Below are positions 22,345 to 34,700 of a DNA stretch of 64,000 nt, one piece after another. This DNA is from Adineta steineri (Eukaryota > Rotifera > Eurotatoria > Adinetida > Adinetidae). Location: contig CAJNOI010000005.1 of the NCBI GenBank assembly GCA_905250115.1, positions 620,001 to 684,000 on the forward strand, in the 5' to 3' direction. Position 1 is the first letter of the stretch. The number at the start of each line of letters is the position of its first letter. Below the pieces are notes generated by a model. That model was given only the letters and a program-made list of their open reading frames with translations, did not search any database and was not told the DNA's origin. Both the position numbers and the translations under genes were made by a program.

Positions 22345-22830
22345 TTAAATATTATGAATTGTTACATATGATGGTGGTGCTTCTTCACGGTTGCTGTCAA
22401 TTGTAGAAACATACATTTTGTTGTGTACTGTAATAGGATTAGTTTTCTTATTGAGTTTCTTTTGTTTCTTTGATTTACAAATAGTTTTCAGGATTTTACA
22501 TACAATAGCAAATAATACGACGAAAAGAAAAATACGAAAAACTCGTTGAAATGTATCTTGTTTATACCATGGTAAACGATGATGATGTATCGAAGATGGA
22601 GTTGAAATAATATGAGTATGTCGAGTAGAGGTTACCCAATGCCACCAAGATTGAGTAGGAGTGATAGATGGTACACTAGATTTTGAAGTTTTTATTTTGG
22701 TAGGTGTCGGTCGTACAGTAACTGGATGTAATGGAATTGTGTGAACATGGATTGGATGAATGGCGGGCGCATTTTGTACGCCGTCTATCATGAATAAAGT
22801 AATAACGAAAAAAATAATACTGAGCTTCAT
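22345..22830 (-). CDS. Secreted single-pass membrane protein with PPxY tail (copy B)
   Basis: A 161-residue intronless ORF. Signal peptide MKLSIIFFVITLFMIDGVQN is followed by a short ectodomain rich in Pro, Thr, Ser and Val. The juxtamembrane block (SWWHWVTSTRHTHI, HHHRLPWYKQDTFQR), the transmembrane helix (FRIFLFVVLFAIVC), the Lys-rich stop-transfer and the tail ending APPSYVTIHNI are nearly the same as in copy A (4203-4751). The ectodomain is very different: copy A has His-Gly-Pro repeats that copy B lacks. Family not recognised. The conserved tail with PPSY suggests endocytic or ubiquitin-ligase control through WW domains; this is inference from the motif. Confidence 0.78.
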   Translation of the reverse strand: MKLSIIFFVITLFMIDGVQNAPAIHPIHVHTIPLHPVTVRPTPTKIKTSKSSVPSITPTQSWWHWVTSTRHTHIISTPSSIHHHRLPWYKQDTFQRVFRIFLFVVLFAIVCKILKTICKSKKQKKLNKKTNPITVHNKMYVSTIDSNREEAPPSYVTIHNI

Positions 22831-22928
22831 GATTGTTGTAAATGTAATAAGTAGGGTATTCGTTTTATATTATCTGATATTCTTTTAACAAGATAGGATG
22901 ACGTCGTTTACTATCTTTAACGTTCTGA

Positions 22929-23032
22929 TGACGCATTTTGTTTCACTTACACCTTCGTAAGATGTATGAAAACTAGATATCTCAATGAATATCTATTTAT
23001 TTTGAGTAATAAAATGTTCTAGAAATGCGTCA
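22929..23032. promoter_or_regulatory. Paired inverted TGACGCA sites upstream of membrane-protein gene B
   Basis: TGACGCA at 22929-22935 and TGCGTCA at 23026-23032, about 100 and 200 bp upstream of the start at 22830, matching the pair upstream of copy A. Confidence 0.4.
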
Positions 23033-23516
23033 TTCATAAAAAGCATTCAAACAAAATATAATTATAATTTCGATAATGACACTTTGATCATGAGAAATAA
23101 ATTAACATTCTACTTTATCTAATTTTACATATATGTATTTATTTTACAATAAAAAATTTAAGAAAGATATTTCACCATTTTATAATATAAGATTGTTCAT
23201 CAAGTATTCCAAATATTTATATAATCATTTACGTGCCATATGGCACTACGTCATTAAAAACAGAACATAATCCTTGTTGGTAAATATTCATATATCATAC
23301 TCGTTTTTTGTGTAATAATAATAAACGACACATAAATACCATTGAATTAATAACAAAAATGATTTATATAATCGATTTGTGAAATCATCATAACTTACTT
23401 ACACATATGCATTCTCACTATTTGATAAATCTCTTATGAATCAATATTGAAACATTTCAATCAAAGAATTTCGCAAATCATCGAGTCTGTTTATTTATTA
23501 TAATTCAAATTTTAAT

Positions 23517-24110
23517 TTATTTACATTCATGTAGATTAAGAAGAATAGTAATAGCAAGATAAATATATTGCCATTTTATATCATTAATTGTAACATGATA
23601 TTTTTTATTTGATTTTGTAAATGAATCAATAACTTGAAATAAAGTTTTCGGACAATTAATTGTTGAAGAATCATTTGATTGAATTGCATCAACAATAGTT
23701 AAACGACGATCTTTTAAATCACAACTTCGTACTTTATATAATTTTCTACCAATAATAATTGTATAAAGATAATTATTATAACTACAAACTTCATAAGATA
23801 ATTGAGCCGAACGAATTATTTGATTTGTTTCCTTATTTATTAAATGAATAAAATAACTTCGGGGATATTTTGAGTTTGGTTCAATAATACAAGAATTTTC
23901 GTCCATTGACTTGCTATTCGAATTTGATAATATAATACTATATAAAATAAGATTATTTTGTATAAGAATTAAATAAAGATATATCTACTTGTATTGACCA
24001 TTGTATTTTTGACAAGGTGTTACCTTCGCTGTACATAATTGTTTTGAATCACAACTAATTTCGAATTTTTTATTTTGGAAAGAAGATTTTCGTTTAATAA
24101 TATATTTCAT
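23517..24110 (-). CDS. Unrecognised 172-residue protein, two exons
   Basis: Exon 1 (23989-24110) opens MKYIIKRKSSFQNKKFEISC. A 75-bp GT-AG intron (23914-23988) leads to exon 2 (23517-23913). Together they give 519 bp, a whole number of codons, and join through an Asn-Lys-Ser-Met-Asp sequence. Visible parts are an N-terminal basic beta-like segment, repeated Tyr/Ile-rich strands (YLYTIIIGRKLYKVRS), and a hydrophobic C-terminal helix (WQYIYLAITILLNLHECK). The pattern of short strands ending in one hydrophobic helix recalls tubby/scramblase/LURP-type barrels, but similarity is too weak to claim. Cysteine content is moderate and there is no signal peptide. Confidence 0.6.
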
Positions 24111-24529
24111 ATTTGTAGTTAGTTAATAGATGAAGTATACAAATTTGACTGATGCTTGCCTGTATCCGATAAGCTATATGCAAATATGATTGTGATACGT
24201 CATGCAATTAATGTCATAACCTTTATTTCTTTTTTTTTTCTCTCTTTCAACTACTTTTATTACTTGATAGCCGATGAAGACAAGTGATTCTTGTTATATT
24301 TCGTTGGTGTTTAAAAAAAGCAAACATTGATGCTTGAAATTTTTTCTCGTTACTATTCATGTAAAAATCAGCAAGTAAAATTTTCTATAAGGATTCTCAG
24401 TAGAACCAAAAAAAATCATTATTATTATTTGAAAATCATTAAATATTATTCATACTTTAATCGATTTTTTCTTGTTATGATTCGAGTATGTTGATGGACT
24501 TTTTCAAGTATCATATAGTGTTTTCATTT

Positions 24530-24751
24530 CTATAAATTGCTTCTAAATGTTTTTTTAATTGAGATACTAACGAGCCATACATAAAGAACGTTCAAGAAAA
24601 TTAGAAAGACGATCGAATACATCTGAAGAACAATATTCGTTTTGAATCTCAACTTTTCTATAAAATACGTATTAGCCCACCGTGTACGGATGTACCGAGA
24701 CCATCTTCGGCTCGATCTTCTGGATTTTGATTTTTTCGTTTTTCTTCGCAT
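24530..24751 (-). CDS. Possible small basic protein with one membrane helix
   Basis: A 73-residue ATG-started ORF. It has a very basic N-terminus (RRKTKKSKSRRSSRRWSR), a short linker and one hydrophobic helix (MYSIVFLIFLNVLYVWLVSI). GC content is higher than the surrounding intergenic DNA, which favours coding, but there is no homologue I recognise and no supporting intron. It could equally be a chance ORF. Confidence 0.3.
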   Translation of the reverse strand: MRRKTKKSKSRRSSRRWSRYIRTRWANTYFIEKLRFKTNIVLQMYSIVFLIFLNVLYVWLVSISIKKTFRSNL

Positions 24752-24826
24752 TGTACTTTTTATTAGATCTAATTAGTTGACAGATCTTTAATTTTGACGA
24801 CGCAAAGATTTAAAAGGTCAAATTAT

Positions 24827-24920
24827 GAGGGTGTAGGTGTCCCTTGTTGATCGAAAGAGGGCACCCATACCCACAGCTACAACCTCACCCTCACCCACAC
24901 CCACACCCACACCCACACCC
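24827..24920. repeat. TGTGGG-armed palindrome
   Basis: Left arm GAGGGTGTAGGTGTCCC; right side a run of CCCACA hexamers (24888-24920, about five units). Loop contains a second small inverted pair (CCCTTGTT... AAGAGGG). Confidence 0.65.
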
Positions 24921-25495
24921 TTTGTTTAGTGGACGATTAACACTTTTTTGTTTCATTTTTCTTGAATAAGATCAACATGGTAAAGGTCATTATATAGCCT
25001 CAAATTCAAGTGTTGGTCCCGCACATCTCTAGTCCTGAGAGATACGACCTCGATACATCCATTATCCCCACCGCTTCTTTGAACGTACTTTATGCATGAC
25101 GTCCAATATTTTATACTAAAAATCTACATCAAACATTTTCTTATATTGAAAATAGAATTCTAAAATTTTCATCTATTAGATCCTAATCAATTGATTCAAT
25201 GAAATCGATACAAGTTTCTTTTATATTTATATTAATATGCATTTAGATATGAATGACAAGTATGCTTTTTTTTTAAAATAAATTAAAAGAAGAACAAACA
25301 CACAAGACAAAGATATAACAAACAACCAGAGAAAAAATAGTAAGATGATAAAAGTATGACACTAAATGATTTTTTTTGTTGATATAAAGTTACTTTCTGT
25401 ATGTTAAACAAGAAATAAAATGCTGACATAGGAAAAGAAGATAAAACAAGTATATAAAGATGATAACAAAGCCACATCATTCTTCTTAAAACAAT
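24921..25495. other. Intergenic / 3' region of ARFGAP gene
   Basis: AT-rich, no independent gene seen. Part is probably the 3' UTR of the minus-strand ARFGAP gene that ends at 25496. Confidence 0.45.
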
Positions 25496-28353
25496 TCAAT
25501 ACCGATCCTAAAAGAAACAAACATATTTAGACAATGTGTTTTTTGTTAAAAAATATTTTATAATAAAACCCACAACCAAATGATAATAATAATTTCAAAA
25601 CAAAACCTTCTCCATATATATATTAGATTTATGTATCTTACCCAAAATTTTATTTTTTCTATAAAAAAATATTTAGTATTTTTATTTCTGTAAAATACAA
25701 AGGAAAAAATCTTTATTTAGATTTTAATATCTCTTACCTGAATACTAGACATAACACTACTAGCTAATGATGATAAACGACCAGCTGCTTTTGTAACACC
25801 TTCTTTAAAATCAGCTTTCATTGTTGTTAAATCTGGACCTTGATAATTATTTCCACGATCTTGAGATTTTTTATTTGGATCACCAAAATAATCTTCACTT
25901 GAAATACTTGTATTACCTTGAAAACGTGATGTTACATTATTACGATCATTCTAGAAAATATAAATTAAATTTTTTTTTGTCCTATATTTTTAAGATATTC
26001 ATACATCAGAATCTTTATTAAAAAATTGATCACTTGATATTGCTTTAGCATTTGAAAAACGTTTCAAAGCATCGCCATCATTATTGCCACTATTATAAGA
26101 TGTTGTTACTTTTGATGATGATGATGATGATGATGAACTACGAAATCAAATAGATCATTTAATTTTAACGACAAAAAAAAATAAATTTTTCTTTACCCAA
26201 AACCACCACTATTTGCAGATGAACTACCATAATTCGATGAAAATGAATTGCTTGTTCCACTAGTACCAAATTCTTTTGTTGGAGTTTTACGATCAATAAC
26301 TTCCCATTCAGAACTAAACGTATCCGTATTCTTTGATGAAGATTTTGGTTTGAATAAATCATCATCAAGTCTATATCATAAAAAAAATTTATTATAGAAA
26401 ATCTATACATATAGTTATCAAAAATTTCTATTCAAATTAGTGCAGATATCTAAAGACTTTAGTTATTTCTAAATAGACACGGATTTCCGGTATTTTTATT
26501 TTTTATTATTTCTATTGAGTTAAATTGATTATTATCGTCAAGGATTTTCAGAAAATATTCAGTGCAAGTCGAACAAAAAATTCTATCTTATTATTTCCCA
26601 TATAAATATATAAGAAGAAGTTAAATAAGCATTATTTATAGTCTCTATCCCAGAAATAATATGTTAGAAAAGCACGTGCATTTATATATAATAGAGCGAC
26701 ATATTAGTACTTTCTAGATTCCTCATCATAGCGATCACTATTTCTTGATGATAAATTATCATAACTAGAGAATAAATTCAATGTAATTAATTCTAAAAAT
26801 TTCATTTCATACTTTGATCGACTACCAAAACCGGATCCAGATGTATTAAAATCATCAAAAAAATCTCGACTTTTTGTTGCAAGTGAAACATTTCGTGTTG
26901 TTGCTAAACCTTCTTGTTGAATTGTTTGCATATCTGTCATAGCACTATGACTCACACCACTAAAAGATAAATAATATACGAAATATTTTGAATTATTAAC
27001 AAAAATAACAACTAATATTTACCTTCGATTACCAAAACCCATACCAAGACGTTCCATTTGTTCAGCTTTTTGTGGATTTGATTGTTTTAATTTTGCTTCT
27101 TCAACTTCACGTTTTTTACCCATATCTTCATAAGCAAATTTGAGACCAGCCCTATAATATATATAATTATTTTAATTTATTTATTTTTCTTAGTAAGTAT
27201 ACATTTGTTTTTCTAGTTGTTTTTCTGTTTCTTTACGATTCTCAATTTCATATTGTACTTGTTGTTCACGTTGTTTTTCTTGTTCTTGTACATTACGTTC
27301 AATTTCTTTGAAATCAGTTGTTACTTTTTGTGCACCAAATCCTTTCTACAAAATACAATTATTCAAAGAATAAAAAAACTAATAATTAATATTCAAACTT
27401 TTTTTGGTTGTGGTGCTCGACGTTGACCAATAGTTGATTTTTTTGGATCAAGATTTTTTGCTGAACCATCATTATTCAATGCATTTGGATCTATAGAAGG
27501 TCCTTCACCCTCTTGTTCATCTAAAAGAAAATGTAAAGAATAAAAATTAATGAATAACTTGAATACAAAAACAAACTTTTATCAAGAATTGGTGCAGGTG
27601 CTGAATATGTAACATTATCGTCCCAACTAGTTTTAGCTGGTGCTTGAATATGTTCATGGAAGAAATCACCTTCTTTTTTCTCAATTGCTGATTGACTATG
27701 TTCATTTTTATGGCCGTCATCAAGAAAAGTCTAGAGAAAAAAAATATAACGACAAGAAAATAGTATTCGAAATTTTTCTTTACCTTCGTTCCATATTGCT
27801 TCATAGCTTTTGTTGCTAGTTGGTGAAGTTTTTCACGATAAAGTTGTGCAGCTCGACTATTATATTTTTGTTGTGTATCTTTTGTATTACAACCGTGTTG
27901 TTGAAAGAATGCATCCTAATCACAAAAAAATCATCGTTTTCCCTATTGTTACAAATAAAAAAAGAAAAGCTTACAGCATTACCATTACCACCAACTTGCA
28001 TGGCTCTAAATTATAAATAGGAAAATAATTGTTTGTTTAGAATTTAAGTAAAAAAACTAACCGAAGTTGAAGCCATCCCCAACTGGTATCAAGATTAATT
28101 GAACGAATAAATGATAAATGAACACCAAGACCACGATGTCTTGCTGAACAATCAATACATAAAAAAACACCATATGTTACTGATGCCCATGTTGGATTTT
28201 TTGCATCACAATCAAAACACACCTATAAAAAAATATTTTTTGGTATAATAAATCAATGAAAAATGAATTAATCATAGATAAAACCTTATTAGCCGGTAAT
28301 GTTCTTAATCGTTTAAATATTGCATCAATATCAGCTTTTGTTGGTTCTTCCAT
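25496..28353 (-). CDS. ARFGAP3: ADP-ribosylation factor GTPase-activating protein 2/3
   Basis: Coding exons include 28285-28353 ([16 protein letters not shown]), 28062-28222, 27975-28005, 27784-27915, 27577-27730, 27399-27520, 27203-27345 and 27023-27151, then more to a 12-nt last exon at 25496-25507. The ArfGAP zinc finger is visible as CFDC ... CIDC, with the catalytic arginine in the [15 protein letters not shown] block. The middle has a charged coiled coil (about 27203-27345). The C-terminus has the ArfGAP2/3 repeats ISSDQFF and ISSEDYFGD, then a helix ([19 protein letters not shown]) ending MSSIQDRY. ArfGAP2/3 stimulates GTP hydrolysis on Arf1 and acts with COPI coats at the Golgi. It is head-to-head with NUP98, 389 bp apart. 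Whether it equals ARFGAP2 or ARFGAP3 cannot be decided. Confidence 0.92.
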
Positions 28354-28742
28354 TAATCTTGTTTTTTTATAACGTTGATTATCTTAAATTGTATTTAGAG
28401 AGCTAAAAAAGAAAAAAGCAAAATAAACTGCCAACAATCAATAGTTATTATAATTCGTCCGTTGCATCGTCATCAATATGCGCCAATTGGTTTATTGATA
28501 AACAAATAAAAAGAAATTAATGTATAAATTTCAAAATATATTAGATTATTTTCTTATGTAATATGTTTTTTTTAATAGAAATTTGAAAACAAAATCTATT
28601 GAGTGACATCTATGAAATAAATTTCATTGGTTAATCACTTACCCTGTTAAGCACGAGCGAAAAAAATGAAGAAATTTATCAGACGATAAATATTACTTCA
28701 TCTCATCTATTGAAATTTGACTGATTTAAAAAGAAAAACAAC
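28354..28742. promoter_or_regulatory. Shared upstream region of ARFGAP (-) and NUP98 (+)
   Basis: 389 bp between two divergent start codons with no gene inside. A compact bidirectional promoter is likely from the layout; no specific element can be supported. Confidence 0.5.
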
Positions 28743-31700
28743 ATGTTTGGAGGTACCGGTCAATTCTCGTTTGGTAGTACGGCACCATCAAATCGTATGT
28801 ATTGTAAATTAATAGATTTTAGTTTACCTTTTTATTTATATCTTACAGCTTTTGGTGCAACATCCACAACTACAGCTCCAGCTCCGGCACAAACTGGATT
28901 TCTATTTGGTTCTTCAACTACACCAGCAGCTGGTACAACTGCTCCTTCTGCATTAAATTCAACATTTACATTTGGTAATCCAACTGCAACAACACCAGCA
29001 CCCGCTGCATCACAACCACTTACATTTGGTACTGGATTACAGAGTTCATCAACAATTCGTCCATTTGGTAGTACAACTGCATTTGGTAGTACAACAACAG
29101 CAACAGCACCAACTACTGGAACAACAGGTAAGACAAAATGCTTTGAAATAAGCGAATATTTTATTTTAATTGAACTATTTAGGTTTTGGTGGATCATCTT
29201 TATTTGGTGGAGCACAACCAACAACTCAACCAACATCCATATTTGGTGCAACACAATCAACATTTGGTGCAGCTCAACCTGCACAACCAGCAAGTATATT
29301 TGGTTCAGGATTAACAGGAACAACTCAAGTAGGTACAACAGTTAAATTTGAAGCTGTAGCTGGACAAGGTAAAAACAAAAAATATATATTTTTCGTTTAA
29401 ATAATTAAAATAAATTATTATTATTATTATTTAGATACTATGCGTACAAAAAATAATACATTTCAAACAATAAATACTAAACTTCAATGTATATGTGCAA
29501 TGAAAGAATATATAAGTAAATCAATGGAAGAATTACGTATGGAAGATTATCAATCGAATCGAAAGTTTGCAGCAGCAACTTCGATGTTTGGTGGAACAAG
29601 TTTTGCATCAGCAACACCATTTAGTCCAGGAGGATTTGGTGGTACTACTACTAGTATGAATATATACTTATTTATAAATAAATTATTAAATTTTCCATAT
29701 ATTTGTCATTTTAGCAGCATTTTCTGCTGCACCAACTGCATCAACAACATCAAGTATATTTGGTAATGCTGGTACAACAACAGCAAGTCCATTTGGTATG
29801 AATAATTTGTTTTTTTTCAATAGCATGATAAATTATATATAATGAATAATTATTTAGCTGCACCAGCAACATCAGCAACATCATTTTCATTTGGTACAAG
29901 TACAGCACCAACAACAAGTATTTTTGGAACACCTGCAGCTACAACAGCTAGTCCATTTGGTACAGCAACTTCAACAGCACCAGCAACAACATCAATATTT
30001 GGTGCAACACAACCATCAACAAGTATTTTTGGTTCAACAACGACAGGAAGTCCATTTGGTGCTAAACCAGCTACAACTCAACCAGCATTTGGTAATTTTA
30101 AATCGATTATTTAATATTTAAAAAAAAAGTGCATAATTTTTATTTAATTTTCTAAGGTTTTGGAACAGCGACAAGTACATCAACACCATTCTCTTTTGGA
30201 TCTCAACCAGCTGCAAGTACAAGTATATTTTCTCAGCCAACAACGACCACACCTTTTGGTACAACAGCTCCAACTACGACAACAAATATATTCGGTGTGC
30301 CAACTTCGACAGCAACAGCAGCTCCAGCACTTGGAAATCCATTTGGTGCTCAACCAACTACAACTAATATATTTGGTACAACTACAAGTACAGCTGCACC
30401 TGTTTTTGGTGCTGCAACAAGTACACCAGCATTTACAGGTTTTGGTTCTATGGCACCAACATCGACAACAAACAGTATTTTTGGTACTCCAGCTGCAACA
30501 ACAGCAACAGCAAATCCAATTTTTGGTGGTTTTGGCGCACAACCAACTGCATCAAATGCAACACCATTTTCGTTTTCAACAACAGCAACAAGTAGTGCAC
30601 CAAGTTTATTTGGAGGAACACCAGCAACAACAACTTCATCAATGTTTAATCCTCAACCATTTGGTGGTTTTAATTTATCACAACCACAACCAACAGCACA
30701 ACCAGCAAATCAATCATTTGGTTTTTCTGCACCATTTGGATCGACACAAAATTATAATGCACCAGTAAATGTTGCTCAAACACAAGTTCAACAACCAGTT
30801 TCATTAATTCAACAACGTTTTCTTGCTGCATCACTTCTTGATCCATTTGCTAGTCGTGGTAAAAAAGATTTTAGTAATGCTGATCAAATAAAACCACCAA
30901 CAGATTTAATTGTTGTTTCAACTTCATCAACCGCAACAACAACAGTAACAACATCAACATCAACACCTATAACATTACCATTACAATCAAATTCACGTAA
31001 AACATCATCTGCACGTCCATTAGTTGATATTTGTTTTAAATTAAAACCTGTTTCATCATCACCAACATCAAATACAACAAATGATGAAACGAAATCACCT
31101 AATCAACAATTACATACACCAACAGGACAAATTAAAAGTCCATTAACAGCAGATTTTAGTGAAGAAGAAGAACTTGTTTTAATTGGAAAAACTAAAATGT
31201 CAAAATTACGTTTATCAAATGATTTTATGGATTCATCATCATTACAATCCGAATCTATTCGTTCACTTTATCCTATGAGACGTTTAGCTGAACTTGAAAC
31301 ATTAGCAAATATGAATAATAATACAAATATTTATGGAATACAACAATCAAATTCATCATCATCTTCAACAGCAACAGTTGATACTGCATCCGCTTATGTT
31401 TCATCAACAACAGTGAATAATGAACAAACTTTACATCCATCAAGTGAGTTTATTTCAAAAATAAATTCTCTAATAGTGAACAGAAGTTTTATAAAATAAT
31501 TTAATTTTCTTTAGATAATAATCGTGGAATGTTACCACTTCATCATTCAACTCCATTAATTGTTCATAAACAACCATCACCTCCAGTTTCTCAACCATCA
31601 ACAACAATTGTACAATCACCAAATTCATCATCGCCACCACCTGCAACAACTCCTCCTCCCTCTTCATCATCAAATAATTCATTACAACGAACAAAAGTTC

Positions 31701-34700
31701 ATAAATCAAATACAGATAATCGTGCTTATCATCTACCAAAATTATCACGTCAAGATTATTATATGAAACCATCATCAACAGAATTAAAATCTTTATTTAG
31801 TGATAATGGTCAATGTTTAGTAAAACAATTTACAGTTGGTCATGAAAAATATGGTTCAGTTACATTCTATGGACAAGTTAATGTTGCTGGACTTGATCTT
31901 GATCAAATTAGTAAAAACAAAACTTTCTCGTTTTTTTGCCTATAAAATTTTCTTCTTGTTATTTAGTTGAAATTGATCGTCATGAAGTGACTGTCTATCC
32001 TGATGATAATAATAAACCATCAGTTGGTGAAGAATTAAACATCCCTGCTCGTATAACATTACTTGGTGTTTATCCAATTGATCGAACAACACGAGAAGAA
32101 ATCATGGATATTGAACGTATTAAAGCAATGAATTATGGTGAATATTTACGTGAAGTAACAAAAAAATTCGATGGAGAATTTGTTAATTATGGAATAAATG
32201 ATGGTTCATGGACATTTACAGTTAAACATTTTACACGTTATGGTCTTGATGGTAGTGAAGATGATTTTGTTGTTGCTAAACCACCACCAGCTCAACAACA
32301 ATTACCAAAAACAATTAATACAAATTTTCTTGATCAAACAGTTGCCTTAAATGATACATATTCATTAGCATCACCTAAATCTCAAGCAATGGATACAGAA
32401 GAAAAAGAAAATACAACATCATTAATTAATCCACTACAACAACAACACCAACAACAACATGTTCGTTTTGCTAATCAATCATTAATTGGTTTAAGACCAA
32501 ATATTGTTGAACAATTAGCACAATCAATGTTTTGCGATGATGATGAAGATGATTTCGATGGTTTTCAACAAGCAACTGGTAAGAAAAAAAAGCGAAATAT
32601 CTTTTAAAATTCAATTTTGTATTTTAGATCGAATGATTACATCAACAAAAATTATTACATCTGACAATCGACCAACTCCCATCAATCGTGGTAATGATTA
32701 ATTCGATGTAGAGAGTTATAAATTAATCTATTGTATTTTTCTTTAGAGCCAATAATGGAAAAAAGTAGCATTGCTGATCATGATAAAACTCAAATAACAT
32801 TTAATGCTCCAACAAAACCTATACGTGAACGTATTTATTCCAAATTACCAAAAAATGTTGCAAATAGCCGTGGAAAATATTTTCGAACGAATTTTTCACA
32901 TGATCTTCAATATGGATCGATTGATAGTAAAATCTCGAAATTTTAGTTTTTTTAAAACATCGATTGATTATTTTTTTAGCTTTTAATGAAACACGTATTT
33001 TGCTTCAAAGACCAATACAATTTCCTGAACAAACAAATATTGAATTAGAAAATTTTCTTGAAAAATATTATTCTTCATGTGCACAACAAATTGAAGGCAA
33101 AGGAACTGTACCACATTATCAAGTTCGTCAAGATGCAGATGTTGTTCAAAGATTTCTTAAATTTTATACAGAAATTTTAGAAGAAAGTAAGATCAATGAA
33201 CAGAATATTTAAAAAAAATGAGATTTATTTTAATCATGAGATAATCTTGTTTTGTTTTTTCAATTTTAATTTTAATAAATTATTTGAATATAAAATCGTT
33301 TTGTTCTATATGTCAATTACGAAAATTGACCGAGAAAGAGATTGACTCATTCTGAATATGTGTTATCGATTATTACTATACCGTTCTAAGTAGCTCTATT
33401 AATTATTTTATTGTTTATCTAACAGAAAATATGGATGATCAAAATTCAATTCAATCTTTAACTGATTATTCTTTACAAGTTCTTGATTTATGTCGTTTAT
33501 TATGGGGACCTATTGAAACACCAACAAATGTTCAATTAATTAATCAATCTTATTTTGAAGAACAAAAACGACGACGTATGCTGTCAGATTGGTTACATCA
33601 ATGTATATTGTGTCAACCACCACAACAACAAGTAAAAACATCTCTTGTTTTTTTGTTATTGTTACTGTATATCTGTATTATTTAGCAATGGATAATGCAA
33701 AATTGTGAATTATTATCTCGTGGTCTTTTTCATGATTGTGTTAAATTTGCACAAGATGAAGGTGATCTTCGATTAGCAGCTCTTGTTCATGCTGCATCGG
33801 GTAGTAATAATGTTCGTGATATTCTTCGTCATTGTGCGCATGAAGATGTAAGAAATTATTTTTTTGTTTGTTTATCTCTTTAATAAAATTCATTCATTTA
33901 GATTGTTGATGTTTATACAAAAGATTTTCAACGATCAATTGCTATTTTATCTGGTGAATTTATTGTGAAAGGTCAAAATTTAGTTGATCAAAATCGTACT
34001 ATTTATTGGCAAATGGCATTAGCATTACATCTATGGTAATACCTATCAAACTAACTAAGATTTTATTTTAGTCGTTCTTCTACAAAGAAATTTCGAATTT
34101 TTTTCAATCACTCTGAAACCTAACTATAATTAAAAAAACGGATGATATACTTCCTTCCCTTACTATGGTATTCTTTGAGTATAGATACAAACCATAGTCT
34201 GATCGAAACCCTATAAAAACTTTTTAATGAAAATAAAAGAATATTTTATTTAGGTTTGCTAATTCTTCATCAGATTCAATTTCAACTATTGTTCGTGATT
34301 TTGAAACTGCCTATCATGAACATTGTTGGCTTGAACCAATAGCTCATTATGGAAATACAAAATCTCTTGATCTTCGTTGGAAATTATTAAAACTCTATAC
34401 CGATGATACATATCCACTTGATAATATTTTCGATGTTCATTCATATACACAAAATGCTTTTGATTATCAACTTAGGTGAACACAAAAAAAAAACTAAATA
34501 ATTTTTATGTTTCAAATAAAATATGTTTTTTAGTTGGATATTATATATTACACTTCAATCATTAGGTAGTTATCCATTATCCATTGAGAATGATACACAT
34601 TTACATGTTAATTTTGCTCAACAACTTGAAAATTTTGGTTTATGGCAATTATCCATATTTGTATTACTTCATATTAATGATTTAATAAAGTAATAGGAAA

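Larger units (their letters stand above)
21898..23130. repeat. Duplicated segment B1 (paralogous to 3577-5050)
   Basis: It begins with the sequence that follows the CCDC92 stop codon in A1, although no CCDC92 exon is present here. It contains the second membrane-protein gene and the same upstream motifs. Confidence 0.85.

Noticed and set aside
28832-30642. Val/Leu/Gln/Cys-rich open frames over the NUP98 FG region
   Set aside because: Alternative-frame shadows of simple ACA/CAA-rich FG-repeat coding sequence.
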